DNA from: Bordetella parapertussis
GTDB lineage: Bacteria > Pseudomonadota > Gammaproteobacteria > Burkholderiales > SG8-41
Direction of reading: 5' to 3'
NCBI GenBank assembly: GCA_945901405.1
Contig: CAMDLH010000046.1
Span: 1-36,907, forward strand
Length of the DNA stretch: 36,907 nt
Positions within the stretch are counted from its first letter, which is position 1; every line of letters begins with the position of its first letter. The translations under genes were made by a program, and so were the position numbers. A model generated the notes under the pieces. That model saw nothing but the letters and a program-made list of their open reading frames with translations, ran no database searches and was not told the DNA's origin. Shown here piece by piece: positions 29,053 to 36,744 of the stretch.

Positions 29053-30258
29053 ATGCGAATTCAGCCATTGTTGACCATCGCCGCGTGCGTGCTGGCAAGC
29101 GCCCTGTTGACGGCAGACCCCGCCGCGCAGGACAAACCAGCGCCAGGCCTTGCGGTCAATTTCAACGTGCGGAATTTCACACCGCAAGAGCGCCTGGGCT
29201 TTTCCCTGTTCTTTGATGCACGCCTGTCGGAGCCGGCGGGGCAGTCGTGCGCCTCGTGCCACGACCCGGCGCGCGCGTTCAGCGGCAACAACGGCTCGAC
29301 GCTGGGCGTGGCGCTGGGTAGCCGTCCGGGCGTATTCGGCACGCGTGATACGCCCACTGCCATGTATCTCGCCAGCGCGCCGCGCTTTGGCTTCATCGAA
29401 AAAGACGGCAAGCGCGGCGCGGCGGGCGGGCTATTCTGGGACGGGCGCGCCGACAGCCTCGAAGAACAGGCCAAGGGGCCGTTCTTCAACGCGTTGGAGA
29501 TGAACAACCCCGACACACGCACGCTGATCGGCAAGATCGCCGCCGGCCCCTATGCCACCGAGTTTCGCAAAGTGTGGGGCGAGAAAATTTTCGCCAGCCC
29601 CGAGGCGGCGCTGGATGCCGTGGCGGCCTCGATTGCCGCATTCGAACGCACACCGGCGTTTCAGCCGTTCAGTTCCAAGTTCGATGCAGTGATGCGCGGC
29701 GAGGCGAAATTCACCGAGCAGGAACAGCGCGGTCTGAGCCTCTTTACGATACGCCAGAAAGGCAATTGCGCGGCATGTCATACCGTCGATGAAGCCTCGC
29801 GTGATCCAAAGAAATCCTTGTTCACCGACTTCACCTACCATGCGCTCGGCGTGCCGCGCAGCGAGCGCATACCGAAAAACGCCGGGCAGGATTATTTCGA
29901 CCTGGGCCTGTGTGCGTCCACGCGCGCAACACCTTCCACCAAGGACGCACACTGGTGTGGCTACTTCAAGGCGCCGACGCTGCGCAATATCGCGTTGACC
30001 GGCCCCTACATGCACAACGGCAGGTTCGACATTCTGCGTGATGCGGTGGCCTACTACGCCACGCGCGATACCGATCCAAAAAAATGGTTTCCCGAGAGCA
30101 AGAAATTCAACGACCTGCCAGCGCAATACCACGCCAACGTCGATGTCGAGCTGCCGCCGTACCAGCGCCGCCCCAGCCAGCGCGCGCAACTGAACGACGA
30201 GGAGATCGACGACATCGTGGCGTTCCTGCACACATTGACCGACGGCTACAAGCCGTGA
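29053..30258 (+). CDS. Di-haem cytochrome c peroxidase (CcpA/MauG family)
   Basis: This 401-residue exported protein has two c-type haem sites, CASCH at 66-70 and CAACH at 239-243. The family motif FWDGRADSLEEQA is near 128-140, and GPYMHNGRF near the C terminus could supply the methionine ligand of the high-potential haem. Family members reduce hydrogen peroxide in the periplasm with electrons from cytochrome c, or, like MauG, oxidise protein residues. A Met rather than Tyr in the distal position favours peroxidase over MauG. It is divergent from the Sel1-YVTN pair and ends 13 bases from the convergent MFS gene. Confidence 0.93.
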   Translation: MRIQPLLTIAACVLASALLTADPAAQDKPAPGLAVNFNVRNFTPQERLGFSLFFDARLSEPAGQSCASCHDPARAFSGNNGSTLGVALGSRPGVFGTRDTPTAMYLASAPRFGFIEKDGKRGAAGGLFWDGRADSLEEQAKGPFFNALEMNNPDTRTLIGKIAAGPYATEFRKVWGEKIFASPEAALDAVAASIAAFERTPAFQPFSSKFDAVMRGEAKFTEQEQRGLSLFTIRQKGNCAACHTVDEASRDPKKSLFTDFTYHALGVPRSERIPKNAGQDYFDLGLCASTRATPSTKDAHWCGYFKAPTLRNIALTGPYMHNGRFDILRDAVAYYATRDTDPKKWFPESKKFNDLPAQYHANVDVELPPYQRRPSQRAQLNDEEIDDIVAFLHTLTDGYKP

Positions 30259-30271
30259 ATTGATGCCCGCG

Positions 30272-31432
30272 CTAGTGGGCTTTCGTGTGCGCCTTCGCGC
30301 TTTCTTTTCCACCGCGATAACTCAAGTAACCGCCGCCCGCCATCAGCCCGGCGTTAACCAGAAACACCGGTATCAGTCCGAGCAGCGCGCTCACCGCGCC
30401 GAAGGTCAACGGGATCATCAGATGCATCACGTTGATCACCGCGGACCTTACCCCCAGCGCCTCGCCCGAACGCCCCGCCGGGGAGCGGTTAAACACCAGC
30501 AGCAGCGACAGCGGCTGGCCGCACCCCAGCCCCAGGCCGAGCAGGAATGAAATCGTCACCAGCATGGCGAAGGTGCTGAAAAAAGGCGTGAGCACGAACG
30601 CGAACGCGGCGAGCGCCATCGCCGCCGCAAGCACGTTTTCCTCGCGATAACGCTTGAGTATCAGCGGCATGAACCCGCGTACCACCAGCGACGCGATGGC
30701 TTGCGCGCCGAGTATCGCGCCGATGGCGGTGGCCGACAGGTTGATCGAGTGGCCGTAGATCGGCATGTAGAACGCAAAAAGATCCACACCCGCCACGACG
30801 ATGCCGCTGACGATGACGATTTCGCGCAGCGGGCGGTTGCGCACCAGCTCCACCACGCCGGCGATGGTGGCGGTGGCGGCGGGCCGCGACACGCGCGGCA
30901 CGTGCCGCCTGTAGGCAAACCAGCCCAGCGCGCCCGCCGCGCACAGGCCCGACAGCACCGCGTACGTGGTCAGGTGGCCGTGGTGATCGATGAGGTAACC
31001 GGTGAACATCGGCCCCGCGAAACTGCTCAGCGCAAGCCCGATGCTGTAAACGCTGACGTTGTGCTTGCGCGCGTTGGCGTCGCCGATGGACGAAATAAGG
31101 TTTTGCGTCGCCACGCCGAAGAACACCAGCGACAAACCGCTCAGCGCGGCCGACAGATACAAACCCGTCATCGTCGGCATGAACACGGGAAGTACCAGCC
31201 CCACTGCATAGCCGATCAAGCCATAAAGCACGGGCCGGTAACTGCCCGCGCGGTCGGCCACGCGTCCGGCATGGATCGACAGCGCCAGCGGAAACACGGC
31301 ATACATGGCCATCAGCGCGCCGATCTGCACCTCGGAGGCGCTCAGCTTGAGCGCGAACAGCGGCATCAGCACGCGGCACCCGATGTAGCAGGTAAACACC
31401 AGAAAGCAAAGCCCGACTACAGGGTAGATCAC
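30272..31432 (-). CDS. Major facilitator superfamily transporter
   Basis: This protein of about 386 residues has some 12 hydrophobic helices in two halves and the MFS loop 2-3 motif GRVADRAGSYR near residue 55. The substrate is unknown. I prefer the GTG at 31432, which starts right at the first helix. A TTG at 31504 would extend it by 24 residues through the shared promoter region and past a TATAAA box near 31486-31491. It is convergent with the peroxidase gene and divergent from the dehydrogenase gene. It ends in TAG. Confidence 0.87.
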   Translation of the reverse strand: MIYPVVGLCFLVFTCYIGCRVLMPLFALKLSASEVQIGALMAMYAVFPLALSIHAGRVADRAGSYRPVLYGLIGYAVGLVLPVFMPTMTGLYLSAALSGLSLVFFGVATQNLISSIGDANARKHNVSVYSIGLALSSFAGPMFTGYLIDHHGHLTTYAVLSGLCAAGALGWFAYRRHVPRVSRPAATATIAGVVELVRNRPLREIVIVSGIVVAGVDLFAFYMPIYGHSINLSATAIGAILGAQAIASLVVRGFMPLILKRYREENVLAAAMALAAFAFVLTPFFSTFAMLVTISFLLGLGLGCGQPLSLLLVFNRSPAGRSGEALGVRSAVINVMHLMIPLTFGAVSALLGLIPVFLVNAGLMAGGGYLSYRGGKESAKAHTKAH

Positions 31433-31528
31433 GGCATCAGTGGCGGAAAATAGCGCTTGTGGCGAGAGGCGGGAAGCGTGTATTTTATAACATTCGGCTC
31501 TCAATCCATTTCACGGAGGTGTTTCATC

Positions 31529-32410
31529 ATGCAATTGAACAATAACATCGGCGTCGTCAGCACCGGCGACATGGGCCAGGGCGTTGCCGGCACCATAAAG
31601 GGGCTGGGCTTTAACACCTGCACCGCGCTCGATGGCCGCAGCCCGCGCACGCGTGAACTCGCGAACAAGGCCGGCATCGCCGATTGCGGCTCGCTGGCAA
31701 AACTGGTCGAGACCTGCGACATGGTGATCTCGGTGTTGAACCCCGGCGCCGCGGTGGAATTCGCCAAGGGCATCGCCGCCGCGTGCAAATCCACCGGACG
31801 CAAGATCGTGTTCGCCGACTGCAACGCCATCGCCCCGGAGACGATGAAGGAAATCGCCGCGATCATCACCGCCACCGGCAGCACCTGCATTGACGGCGGC
31901 ATCATCGGCCCGCCGCCGCGCGGCACGGCGAATATGCGTTTATATGTTTCCGGCCCCGATGCGGCATTGATGAACCGCATCAACTGCCCGGCCATCGTGG
32001 TGAAGGTTGCCGGCGAAAAAATCGGCGACGCTTCCGCCGTGAAGATGTGCTACGCCGCGATGACCAAAGGTTCAATCGCGCTGGGCGTGGAGTTGCTGGT
32101 CGCCGCGCGCAAGCTCGGCGTCGAGCAAACGCTGGCGGCCGAGTTCAAGGCCAGCCAGGCCGAGCTTTACGAATCCGTGTTGAGCCGCTCCGAGCGCATG
32201 CCGTTCAAGGCCTATCGCTGGGTGCCGGAAATGCTGGAAATCGCCAAGACCTTTGAAGACGTGGGCCTTACGCCGCGCATTTTGCAGGGTGCTGCCGATA
32301 TGTTTGAGAAAATCGCCGTGACGCCGCAAGGCAAGGAATCCGCCGAGGAAGCGCGCGACAAGAAGCGCAGCGGCCTGGATGTGATTCAGGGGCTGGGCGA
32401 TACGATGTAG
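31529..32410 (+). CDS. 6-phosphogluconate dehydrogenase-like oxidoreductase with DUF1932 domain
   Basis: This protein of 293 residues has an N-terminal Rossmann domain of the beta-hydroxyacid/6-phosphogluconate dehydrogenase superfamily (GVVSTGDMGQGVAG; DMVISVLNPGAA). The C-terminal helical DUF1932 domain begins after the conserved AVKMCYAAMTKG. The likely reaction is NAD(P)-dependent oxidation or reduction of a hydroxyacid; the substrate is unknown. ATG 31529 is fixed by GGAGGTG ahead of it, so 24 codons of upstream open frame are excluded. It ends in TAG, seven bases from the convergent cyclase gene. Confidence 0.87.
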   Translation: MQLNNNIGVVSTGDMGQGVAGTIKGLGFNTCTALDGRSPRTRELANKAGIADCGSLAKLVETCDMVISVLNPGAAVEFAKGIAAACKSTGRKIVFADCNAIAPETMKEIAAIITATGSTCIDGGIIGPPPRGTANMRLYVSGPDAALMNRINCPAIVVKVAGEKIGDASAVKMCYAAMTKGSIALGVELLVAARKLGVEQTLAAEFKASQAELYESVLSRSERMPFKAYRWVPEMLEIAKTFEDVGLTPRILQGAADMFEKIAVTPQGKESAEEARDKKRSGLDVIQGLGDTM

Positions 32411-32417
32411 CGCGGGA

Positions 32418-33332
32418 TTAAATCCGGTACTGCGATCTGCGATCACGTGCAAACGTAATCACTTCCGCCGGGTTGTCCACGCGGCTGCGGCCAGCGCGTA
32501 TCTGCCCCGCACCTTCGAGCACGAGTTCGCCGCGCAGCAAGTGCACCTCGTCGCCGCTTTCGAGCGTGACGTAGGTGCCGTTGGCCGAGTGATCGATAAG
32601 ACAAAACGTGGTGCGCGTGAGCTTCACGGTGAAGTGCCGGCGCGATGCCATCTGGCTGGACAACACGAGATCGCAGCCGGTTGTGCGCCCGGCGGTAATC
32701 GTCGGCCGCCATTGATCTACACGGACGCGCTCGTCGCCCAGGCCGATCAGCAGGCTGCCGGTGTCGCCGGGAATGGTCTTGACCGAAGTCAGATTAACGT
32801 CGGTCAATTCCATGTTGTCGGTGCGCCACAACACCTGGTAGATCGTCGATTCGGAGGTGTTGCCCTTTAGCACCGCCTGAAACAATGGCCGCACGCAGGA
32901 TTTCAGCGCCGCCGACAGCGCCGCCTCGGTCGCATCCGTGGTCAGAATCTGCTCGGCCATCGCCACCGCGGTGATGTAGGCGGCGGCGTTCACGCTGTCG
33001 CCGTAAATATCGCCATCCTCGATCAGCACGGGGCCTTGATGCAGGCCGACGTGTATGCGCAGCGGGTGATCACCGGCGCGCCCCGCCGTCACCGCGGTCT
33101 GCATTTCGCTCGCCGCCAGCACCGCCGCGTCGGCGGTCGGGAACACGCACATGATGGCGTCGCCCATGGTCTTGACCAGCCGGCCGTCAAAGCGCGGCAG
33201 TATGTTCGCCAGCGTGGAAAGGCAGGTATTGATGGCGGCGCGCGCGCTGGCGTCGCCAAGCTGCTGATACAGGCGGCTGCTCTCGGTGATATCGGCGAAC
33301 AACACCGCCATGGGTTTGACCTCGCGCGTCAT
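32418..33332 (-). CDS. Class III adenylate/guanylate cyclase-like domain fused to FHA domain
   Basis: This protein of 304 residues has an N-terminal class III nucleotide cyclase domain. It shows the metal-binding aspartates D14 (FADITESS) and D58 (KTMGDAIM), and Lys54. In the segment GDSVNAAAYI the asparagine N115 is kept, but the transition-state arginine expected four residues later is Tyr119, so activity is doubtful. A C-terminal FHA phosphothreonine-binding domain follows (ITAGRTTGCDL, ASRRHF, NGTYV). I start at ATG 33332, where the cyclase fold begins; 81 upstream codons overlap the divergent gene. It lacks membrane segments and is probably cytoplasmic. It may act as a phospho-dependent nucleotide sensor rather than an enzyme. 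Confidence 0.85.
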   Translation of the reverse strand: MTREVKPMAVLFADITESSRLYQQLGDASARAAINTCLSTLANILPRFDGRLVKTMGDAIMCVFPTADAAVLAASEMQTAVTAGRAGDHPLRIHVGLHQGPVLIEDGDIYGDSVNAAAYITAVAMAEQILTTDATEAALSAALKSCVRPLFQAVLKGNTSESTIYQVLWRTDNMELTDVNLTSVKTIPGDTGSLLIGLGDERVRVDQWRPTITAGRTTGCDLVLSSQMASRRHFTVKLTRTTFCLIDHSANGTYVTLESGDEVHLLRGELVLEGAGQIRAGRSRVDNPAEVITFARDRRSQYRI

Positions 33333-33429
33333 GCGGCAATCGTAGCGGGTTTGGGCGCCGCGTAGCAACCCAAATTCGACAACCAGCCGTGCTACGCTCA
33401 CAATTCGCGTTTGAAACAAGGAGTAGAGC

Positions 33430-34236
33430 ATGTCCGAACCCCAATCCATCCGCAACATGGCGCTATTTTGCGACTTCGAGAACGTCGCCCTCGGCGTGCG
33501 CGACGCGAAGTATGCGCAGTTCGACATCGACAAGGTGCTGGAACGTCTGTTGCTCAAGGGCAACATCGTGGTCAAGAAAGCCTATTGCGACTGGGAGCGC
33601 TATCGCGAATTCAAGAAGGACATGCACGAAGCGGCGTTCGAGCTGATCGAGATTCCGCACGTGCGCCAGTCGGGCAAAAATTCGGCGGACATCCGCATGG
33701 TCGTCGATGCACTGGACCTGTGCTACACCAAATCACACGTCGACAGCTTCGTCATCATCAGCGGCGATTCGGATTTCTCGCCGCTGGTGTCCAAGCTGCG
33801 CGAGAACAACAAGATCGTGATCGGCGTTGGCGTCAAGCAATCCTCCTCCGACCTGCTGGTGGCCAACTGCGACGAGTTTATTTTCTACGACGATCTGGTG
33901 CGCGAGAAAGCCAAGAAAGTGCGCAAGAAAAAAGCCGCCGCACCCGCGACGGACGAGAAAGCGCCCGCCGATGCCGAGAAGGCCGGCGAGGCCATCGAGG
34001 TGATGATGGAAACCATCGAGGCGCTGTTCACCGAGCGCGGCGCGGAAGAAAAAATCTGGGGCTCGATGGTGAAGCAGGCATTGAAGCGGCGCAAACCGGG
34101 GTTTAACGAGTCTTACTACGGCTTCAAGTCATTCGGCAAGTTGCTCGACGAGGCGCAGGCGCGCAAACTGATTGAAACCGAACCCGACGAGAAATCCGGC
34201 GGCGTTATCATCAAGAGCTACAATCCTGATTATTGA
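33430..34236 (+). CDS. NYN-domain (LabA/DUF88) protein with C-terminal LOTUS/OST-HTH domain
   Basis: This 268-residue protein has an N-terminal NYN domain, a PIN-like nuclease fold. Acidic residues sit at the expected places: D15 (FCDFEN), D87 and D93 (SADIRMVVDAL), and D113/D115 (ISGDSDFSPLV). A basic Lys/Ala linker near 165-185 leads to a C-terminal OST-HTH/LOTUS domain of about 75 residues, which binds RNA in eukaryotic homologues. It is likely an RNA nuclease or RNA-binding regulator in the cytoplasm. AGGAGTAGAGC precedes the ATG. It is divergent from the cyclase-FHA gene, with 97 bases between. Confidence 0.9.
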   Translation: MSEPQSIRNMALFCDFENVALGVRDAKYAQFDIDKVLERLLLKGNIVVKKAYCDWERYREFKKDMHEAAFELIEIPHVRQSGKNSADIRMVVDALDLCYTKSHVDSFVIISGDSDFSPLVSKLRENNKIVIGVGVKQSSSDLLVANCDEFIFYDDLVREKAKKVRKKKAAAPATDEKAPADAEKAGEAIEVMMETIEALFTERGAEEKIWGSMVKQALKRRKPGFNESYYGFKSFGKLLDEAQARKLIETEPDEKSGGVIIKSYNPDY

Positions 34237-34298
34237 TGCGTTGAACGCGCGGCGCCGGCAAGTGTCGAAGCGCTATCTCAACAGTTGCCATTACAACT

Positions 34299-34586
34299 AT
34301 GAAAATTTCCTTCGCGCCACGCTCCACCAGTCTGCTCGGACGCATTGTATTCACGCTGGTCGCGCTGGTAATCGTGGTGCTGGGCTTTTTCTTTTTTGCG
34401 GTGGCGCTGGTGGCCGGCGCGATACTCGCCGCAATACTCGGCGCGCGCCTGTGGTGGCACATGCGCAAATTAAAGAAGCAGGCAAACAAAGATGTGGTTG
34501 AGGGCGAATACACCGTGGTTGAGCACGTCGAAATCCGCCCAACATTACCTTCATCGCCTGCGACACCATCCGATCATAAATATTAA
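34299..34586 (+). CDS. Small hypothetical membrane protein
   Basis: I do not recognise a family. The 95-residue protein has one long or two tight hydrophobic segments (about residues 13-48, rich in Val, Phe and Ala) ending in WWHMRKLKKQ. A soluble acidic tail follows. The positive charges after the membrane part suggest the tail is cytoplasmic. Its TAA stop is provided by repeat copy E. It sits 62 bases after the NYN gene on the same strand. Base composition and the conserved hydrophobic pattern support a real gene, but without a known homologue confidence is moderate. Confidence 0.65.
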   Translation: MKISFAPRSTSLLGRIVFTLVALVIVVLGFFFFAVALVAGAILAAILGARLWWHMRKLKKQANKDVVEGEYTVVEHVEIRPTLPSSPATPSDHKY

Positions 34587-34611
34587 GTATTTGTTTTTAT
34601 TGATGTTTTTA
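34584..34611 (+). repeat. AT-rich dispersed repeat, copy E (small protein/ygfZ junction)
   Basis: TAAGTATTTGTTTTTATTGA, the first 16 bases identical to copy C, then TGTTTTTA. It spans the TAA stop of the small membrane protein and abuts the ygfZ ATG. It leaves no Shine-Dalgarno sequence for ygfZ. Confidence 0.7.
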
Positions 34612-35495
34612 TGACCCACTGCAACTACTGCCAGCTCACGCAATACGGTTTGATTCGCTTCGATGGCGTCGATGCGGCGGCGTTTCTGCAGGGGCAACTC
34701 ACCTGCAATGTGCAAACGATGCAACCCGCGCGCGGGCAATACGGCGGCTACTGCACGCCCAAGGGCCGGTTGCTCGCGAGCTTTTTGCTGTGGAAAGACG
34801 CCGACGCGTATTTCATGATGCTGCCCGTTGCGTTGTGCGAACCGATACGCAAGCGCCTGTCGATGTACATACTGCGTTCGAAGGTGAAAGCGGCCGATGT
34901 CAGTGCTGAACTGGCGCTCATCGGCCTGGCTGGCGCGGGCGCTGAATCGATAGTCGCGCAACTCAAGAACGTAGCCGTGATTCCACTGCCGCATGATCGG
35001 TATGTGATTGCGGCGCCCGCGGCTAACGCGTCTACGCTCAATTTCAGCGGCGCAATTCAGCGCGAGCCGGAATTCTGGAATCAACTCGACATCGAAGCCG
35101 GCGTGCCGGTGGTGGTGTCCGCGACGCAGGAGCAGTTCGTGCCGCAGACGGTCAATCTCGATCTGATCGGCGCAGTGAGCTTCGACAAGGGTTGTTACCC
35201 CGGCCAGGAAATCGTCGCACGCGCGCATTATCTCGGCCGAGTGAAGCAGCGCATGACGCTGGCGCATGTTGCGGGCGATGCCGCACCCTGCCCTGGCGAC
35301 AAACTCTACAGCCCGACTTACGGCGAGCAGGCCAGCGGCATGATCGTAGCCGCCGTGCCTGCGCGCGATGGCGGCTTCGATGCGCTGGCGGTGGTGCAAA
35401 CGGCTGACCTTGCCTCGCCCGATGTGCATTTGAAATCGCCCGATGGCCCCCTTCTCACGCTGCGCGAGCCGCCCTACAAACTGTCGCTCACGTAA
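34611..35495 (+). CDS. ygfZ: Folate-binding protein YgfZ (tRNA modification / Fe-S cluster maintenance)
   Basis: YgfZ is a tetrahydrofolate-binding relative of the glycine cleavage T protein, needed for repair of certain Fe-S enzymes. The 294-residue protein has the signature KGCYPGQE at 193-200 with the redox-active Cys195. An N-terminal GcvT-like domain contains FLQGQLTCNV and YCTPKGR. Length is close to the E. coli protein (326). The ATG is preceded by repeat copy E with no ribosome-binding site, so translation may be coupled to the gene before it. Confidence 0.94.
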   Translation: MTHCNYCQLTQYGLIRFDGVDAAAFLQGQLTCNVQTMQPARGQYGGYCTPKGRLLASFLLWKDADAYFMMLPVALCEPIRKRLSMYILRSKVKAADVSAELALIGLAGAGAESIVAQLKNVAVIPLPHDRYVIAAPAANASTLNFSGAIQREPEFWNQLDIEAGVPVVVSATQEQFVPQTVNLDLIGAVSFDKGCYPGQEIVARAHYLGRVKQRMTLAHVAGDAAPCPGDKLYSPTYGEQASGMIVAAVPARDGGFDALAVVQTADLASPDVHLKSPDGPLLTLREPPYKLSLT

Positions 35496-35503
35496 TCCGC
35501 GCC

Positions 35504-36283
35504 ATGTGTCTGATACTGTTTGCGTATAAAGCGCACGCGGACTATCCGCTGGTGGTCGCCGCCAATCGCGACGAGTCTTACGTGAGACCCACCGCGCGCG
35601 CGGCATTCTGGCAAGACCATCCGCACATCTACGGCGGGCGCGATCTCGAAATGCACGGCACCTGGCTCGCGTTGAGCACCAGCGGACGCATGGCGGCGAT
35701 GACCAATTTTCGCGACGGCTATCCCAAAGGCACTGCGCCCCGCTCGCGCGGCGAAATCGCCGGCGGATTTATCACCGGCGGCGCCGGCGCACGTTCCTAC
35801 CTCGACACGATCGCCGCGCGCGGCGCCCAATACGCGGGTTTTTGCACCCTGGCGGGCGACTTGAATTCGCTGTGGTTTTTGTCCAACAGGGGCAACGGCG
35901 TCACACACGTTGAACCCGGCGTGCATGGTTTAAGCAATCACCTGCTCGACACGCCATGGCCCAAGGTCACGCAGGGCCGCGAAGAACTTGCTTCCCACCT
36001 CGATGGCGACCCATCCACGCCCACGCTGACACAGCGGCTCTACGCCATGCTGTCCGATCGCAGCGTGGCGCCGCCCGAGGCGCTGCCCGACACCGGCATG
36101 GGCATACAACGCGAAAAACAACTGGCGCCGAAATTCATCGCGGTGGATGACCGCTACGGCACGCGGGCCAGCACCGTAATCATCGTTGATCGCGACCGCA
36201 ACGCAACCTACTCCGAACGCAGCTTCGGCGGGCGCGGCAAATTCATGGGCGAAGTCACACGTCGCTTTACCCTGGTTTCGTGA
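35504..36283 (+). CDS. NRDE-family (TANGO2-like) protein
   Basis: This 259-residue protein starts with MCLILFAYKAH and carries the NRDE motif AANRDESYVRPT at about 24-35, the mark of the DUF833/TANGO2 family. The cysteine at position 2 is the putative N-terminal nucleophile after Met removal, by analogy with Ntn hydrolases. The biochemical role is not established for bacteria; eukaryotic TANGO2 is linked to haem and lipid handling. It begins 8 bases after ygfZ and overlaps the end of the convergent GNAT gene by 17 bases. Confidence 0.92.
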   Translation: MCLILFAYKAHADYPLVVAANRDESYVRPTARAAFWQDHPHIYGGRDLEMHGTWLALSTSGRMAAMTNFRDGYPKGTAPRSRGEIAGGFITGGAGARSYLDTIAARGAQYAGFCTLAGDLNSLWFLSNRGNGVTHVEPGVHGLSNHLLDTPWPKVTQGREELASHLDGDPSTPTLTQRLYAMLSDRSVAPPEALPDTGMGIQREKQLAPKFIAVDDRYGTRASTVIIVDRDRNATYSERSFGGRGKFMGEVTRRFTLVS

Positions 36284-36722
36284 GCACGCGGCGCATCTCG
36301 AAGTGCGGGATGCCGGCTTCCATGAACTCAACGCCCACGGGCGCAAAACCGTGCTTGCGGTAGAACTCCAGCGCGTGCGTTTGCGCGTGCAGGCGCGCTT
36401 CGGCGTGTCCGCGTTTGCGTGCGAGCGCCAGCAACTCACGCAATAGCGCACTGCCCGCCCCGCACCCGCGCCATGGCTTCAACACTGCCATGCGTCCTAT
36501 ACGTACAAAATGGCCATCGGGCAGCAACCGCCCCGTGCCTATGGGCATACCATTTGCCGCAAGCGCCAACACGTGCAGGCAGTCACCGTCAATGCCGTCC
36601 CACTCCTCTTTTTCGGGCACTTGCTGCTCAACGACAAAAACCTCGCGGCGTATCGCTTGCAGCACGGCTTGATCGCGCGCCCAATCGGCGCGGCGCACAG
36701 TGAATTTTTCAGTGGCGGACAT
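36267..36722 (-). CDS. GNAT-family N-acetyltransferase
   Basis: This 151-residue protein has the GNAT fold. A central strand (IGTGRLLPDGHFVRIGRMAVL) precedes the acetyl-CoA loop WRGCGAGSALL. A C-terminal FYRKHGFAPVG segment is typical of the family, and the overall pattern resembles ElaA/YjdJ-type members. The substrate is not predictable. The ATG at 36722 has no visible ribosome-binding site. Its likely -10 box is the shared palindrome at 36731-36738, giving a very short leader. Confidence 0.9.
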   Translation of the reverse strand: MSATEKFTVRRADWARDQAVLQAIRREVFVVEQQVPEKEEWDGIDGDCLHVLALAANGMPIGTGRLLPDGHFVRIGRMAVLKPWRGCGAGSALLRELLALARKRGHAEARLHAQTHALEFYRKHGFAPVGVEFMEAGIPHFEMRRVLTKPG

Positions 36723-36730
36723 GGCCGCGA

Positions 36731-36738
36731 ATTATAAT
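36731..36738. promoter_or_regulatory. Palindromic -10 box shared by two divergent genes
   Basis: ATTATAAT is its own reverse complement and gives a consensus TATAAT on both strands. It lies in the 22-base gap between the GNAT start (36722, minus) and the aldolase start (36745, plus). On the plus strand TATAAT ends six bases before the ATG, so the transcript would begin at or near the start codon. No clear -35 boxes are seen. Confidence 0.45.
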
Positions 36739-36744
36739 GCGTGC

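Noticed and set aside
33333..33575. N-terminal extension of the cyclase-FHA protein
   Set aside because: These codons overlap the start of the divergent NYN gene and contain no domain; the cyclase fold begins right at ATG 33332.
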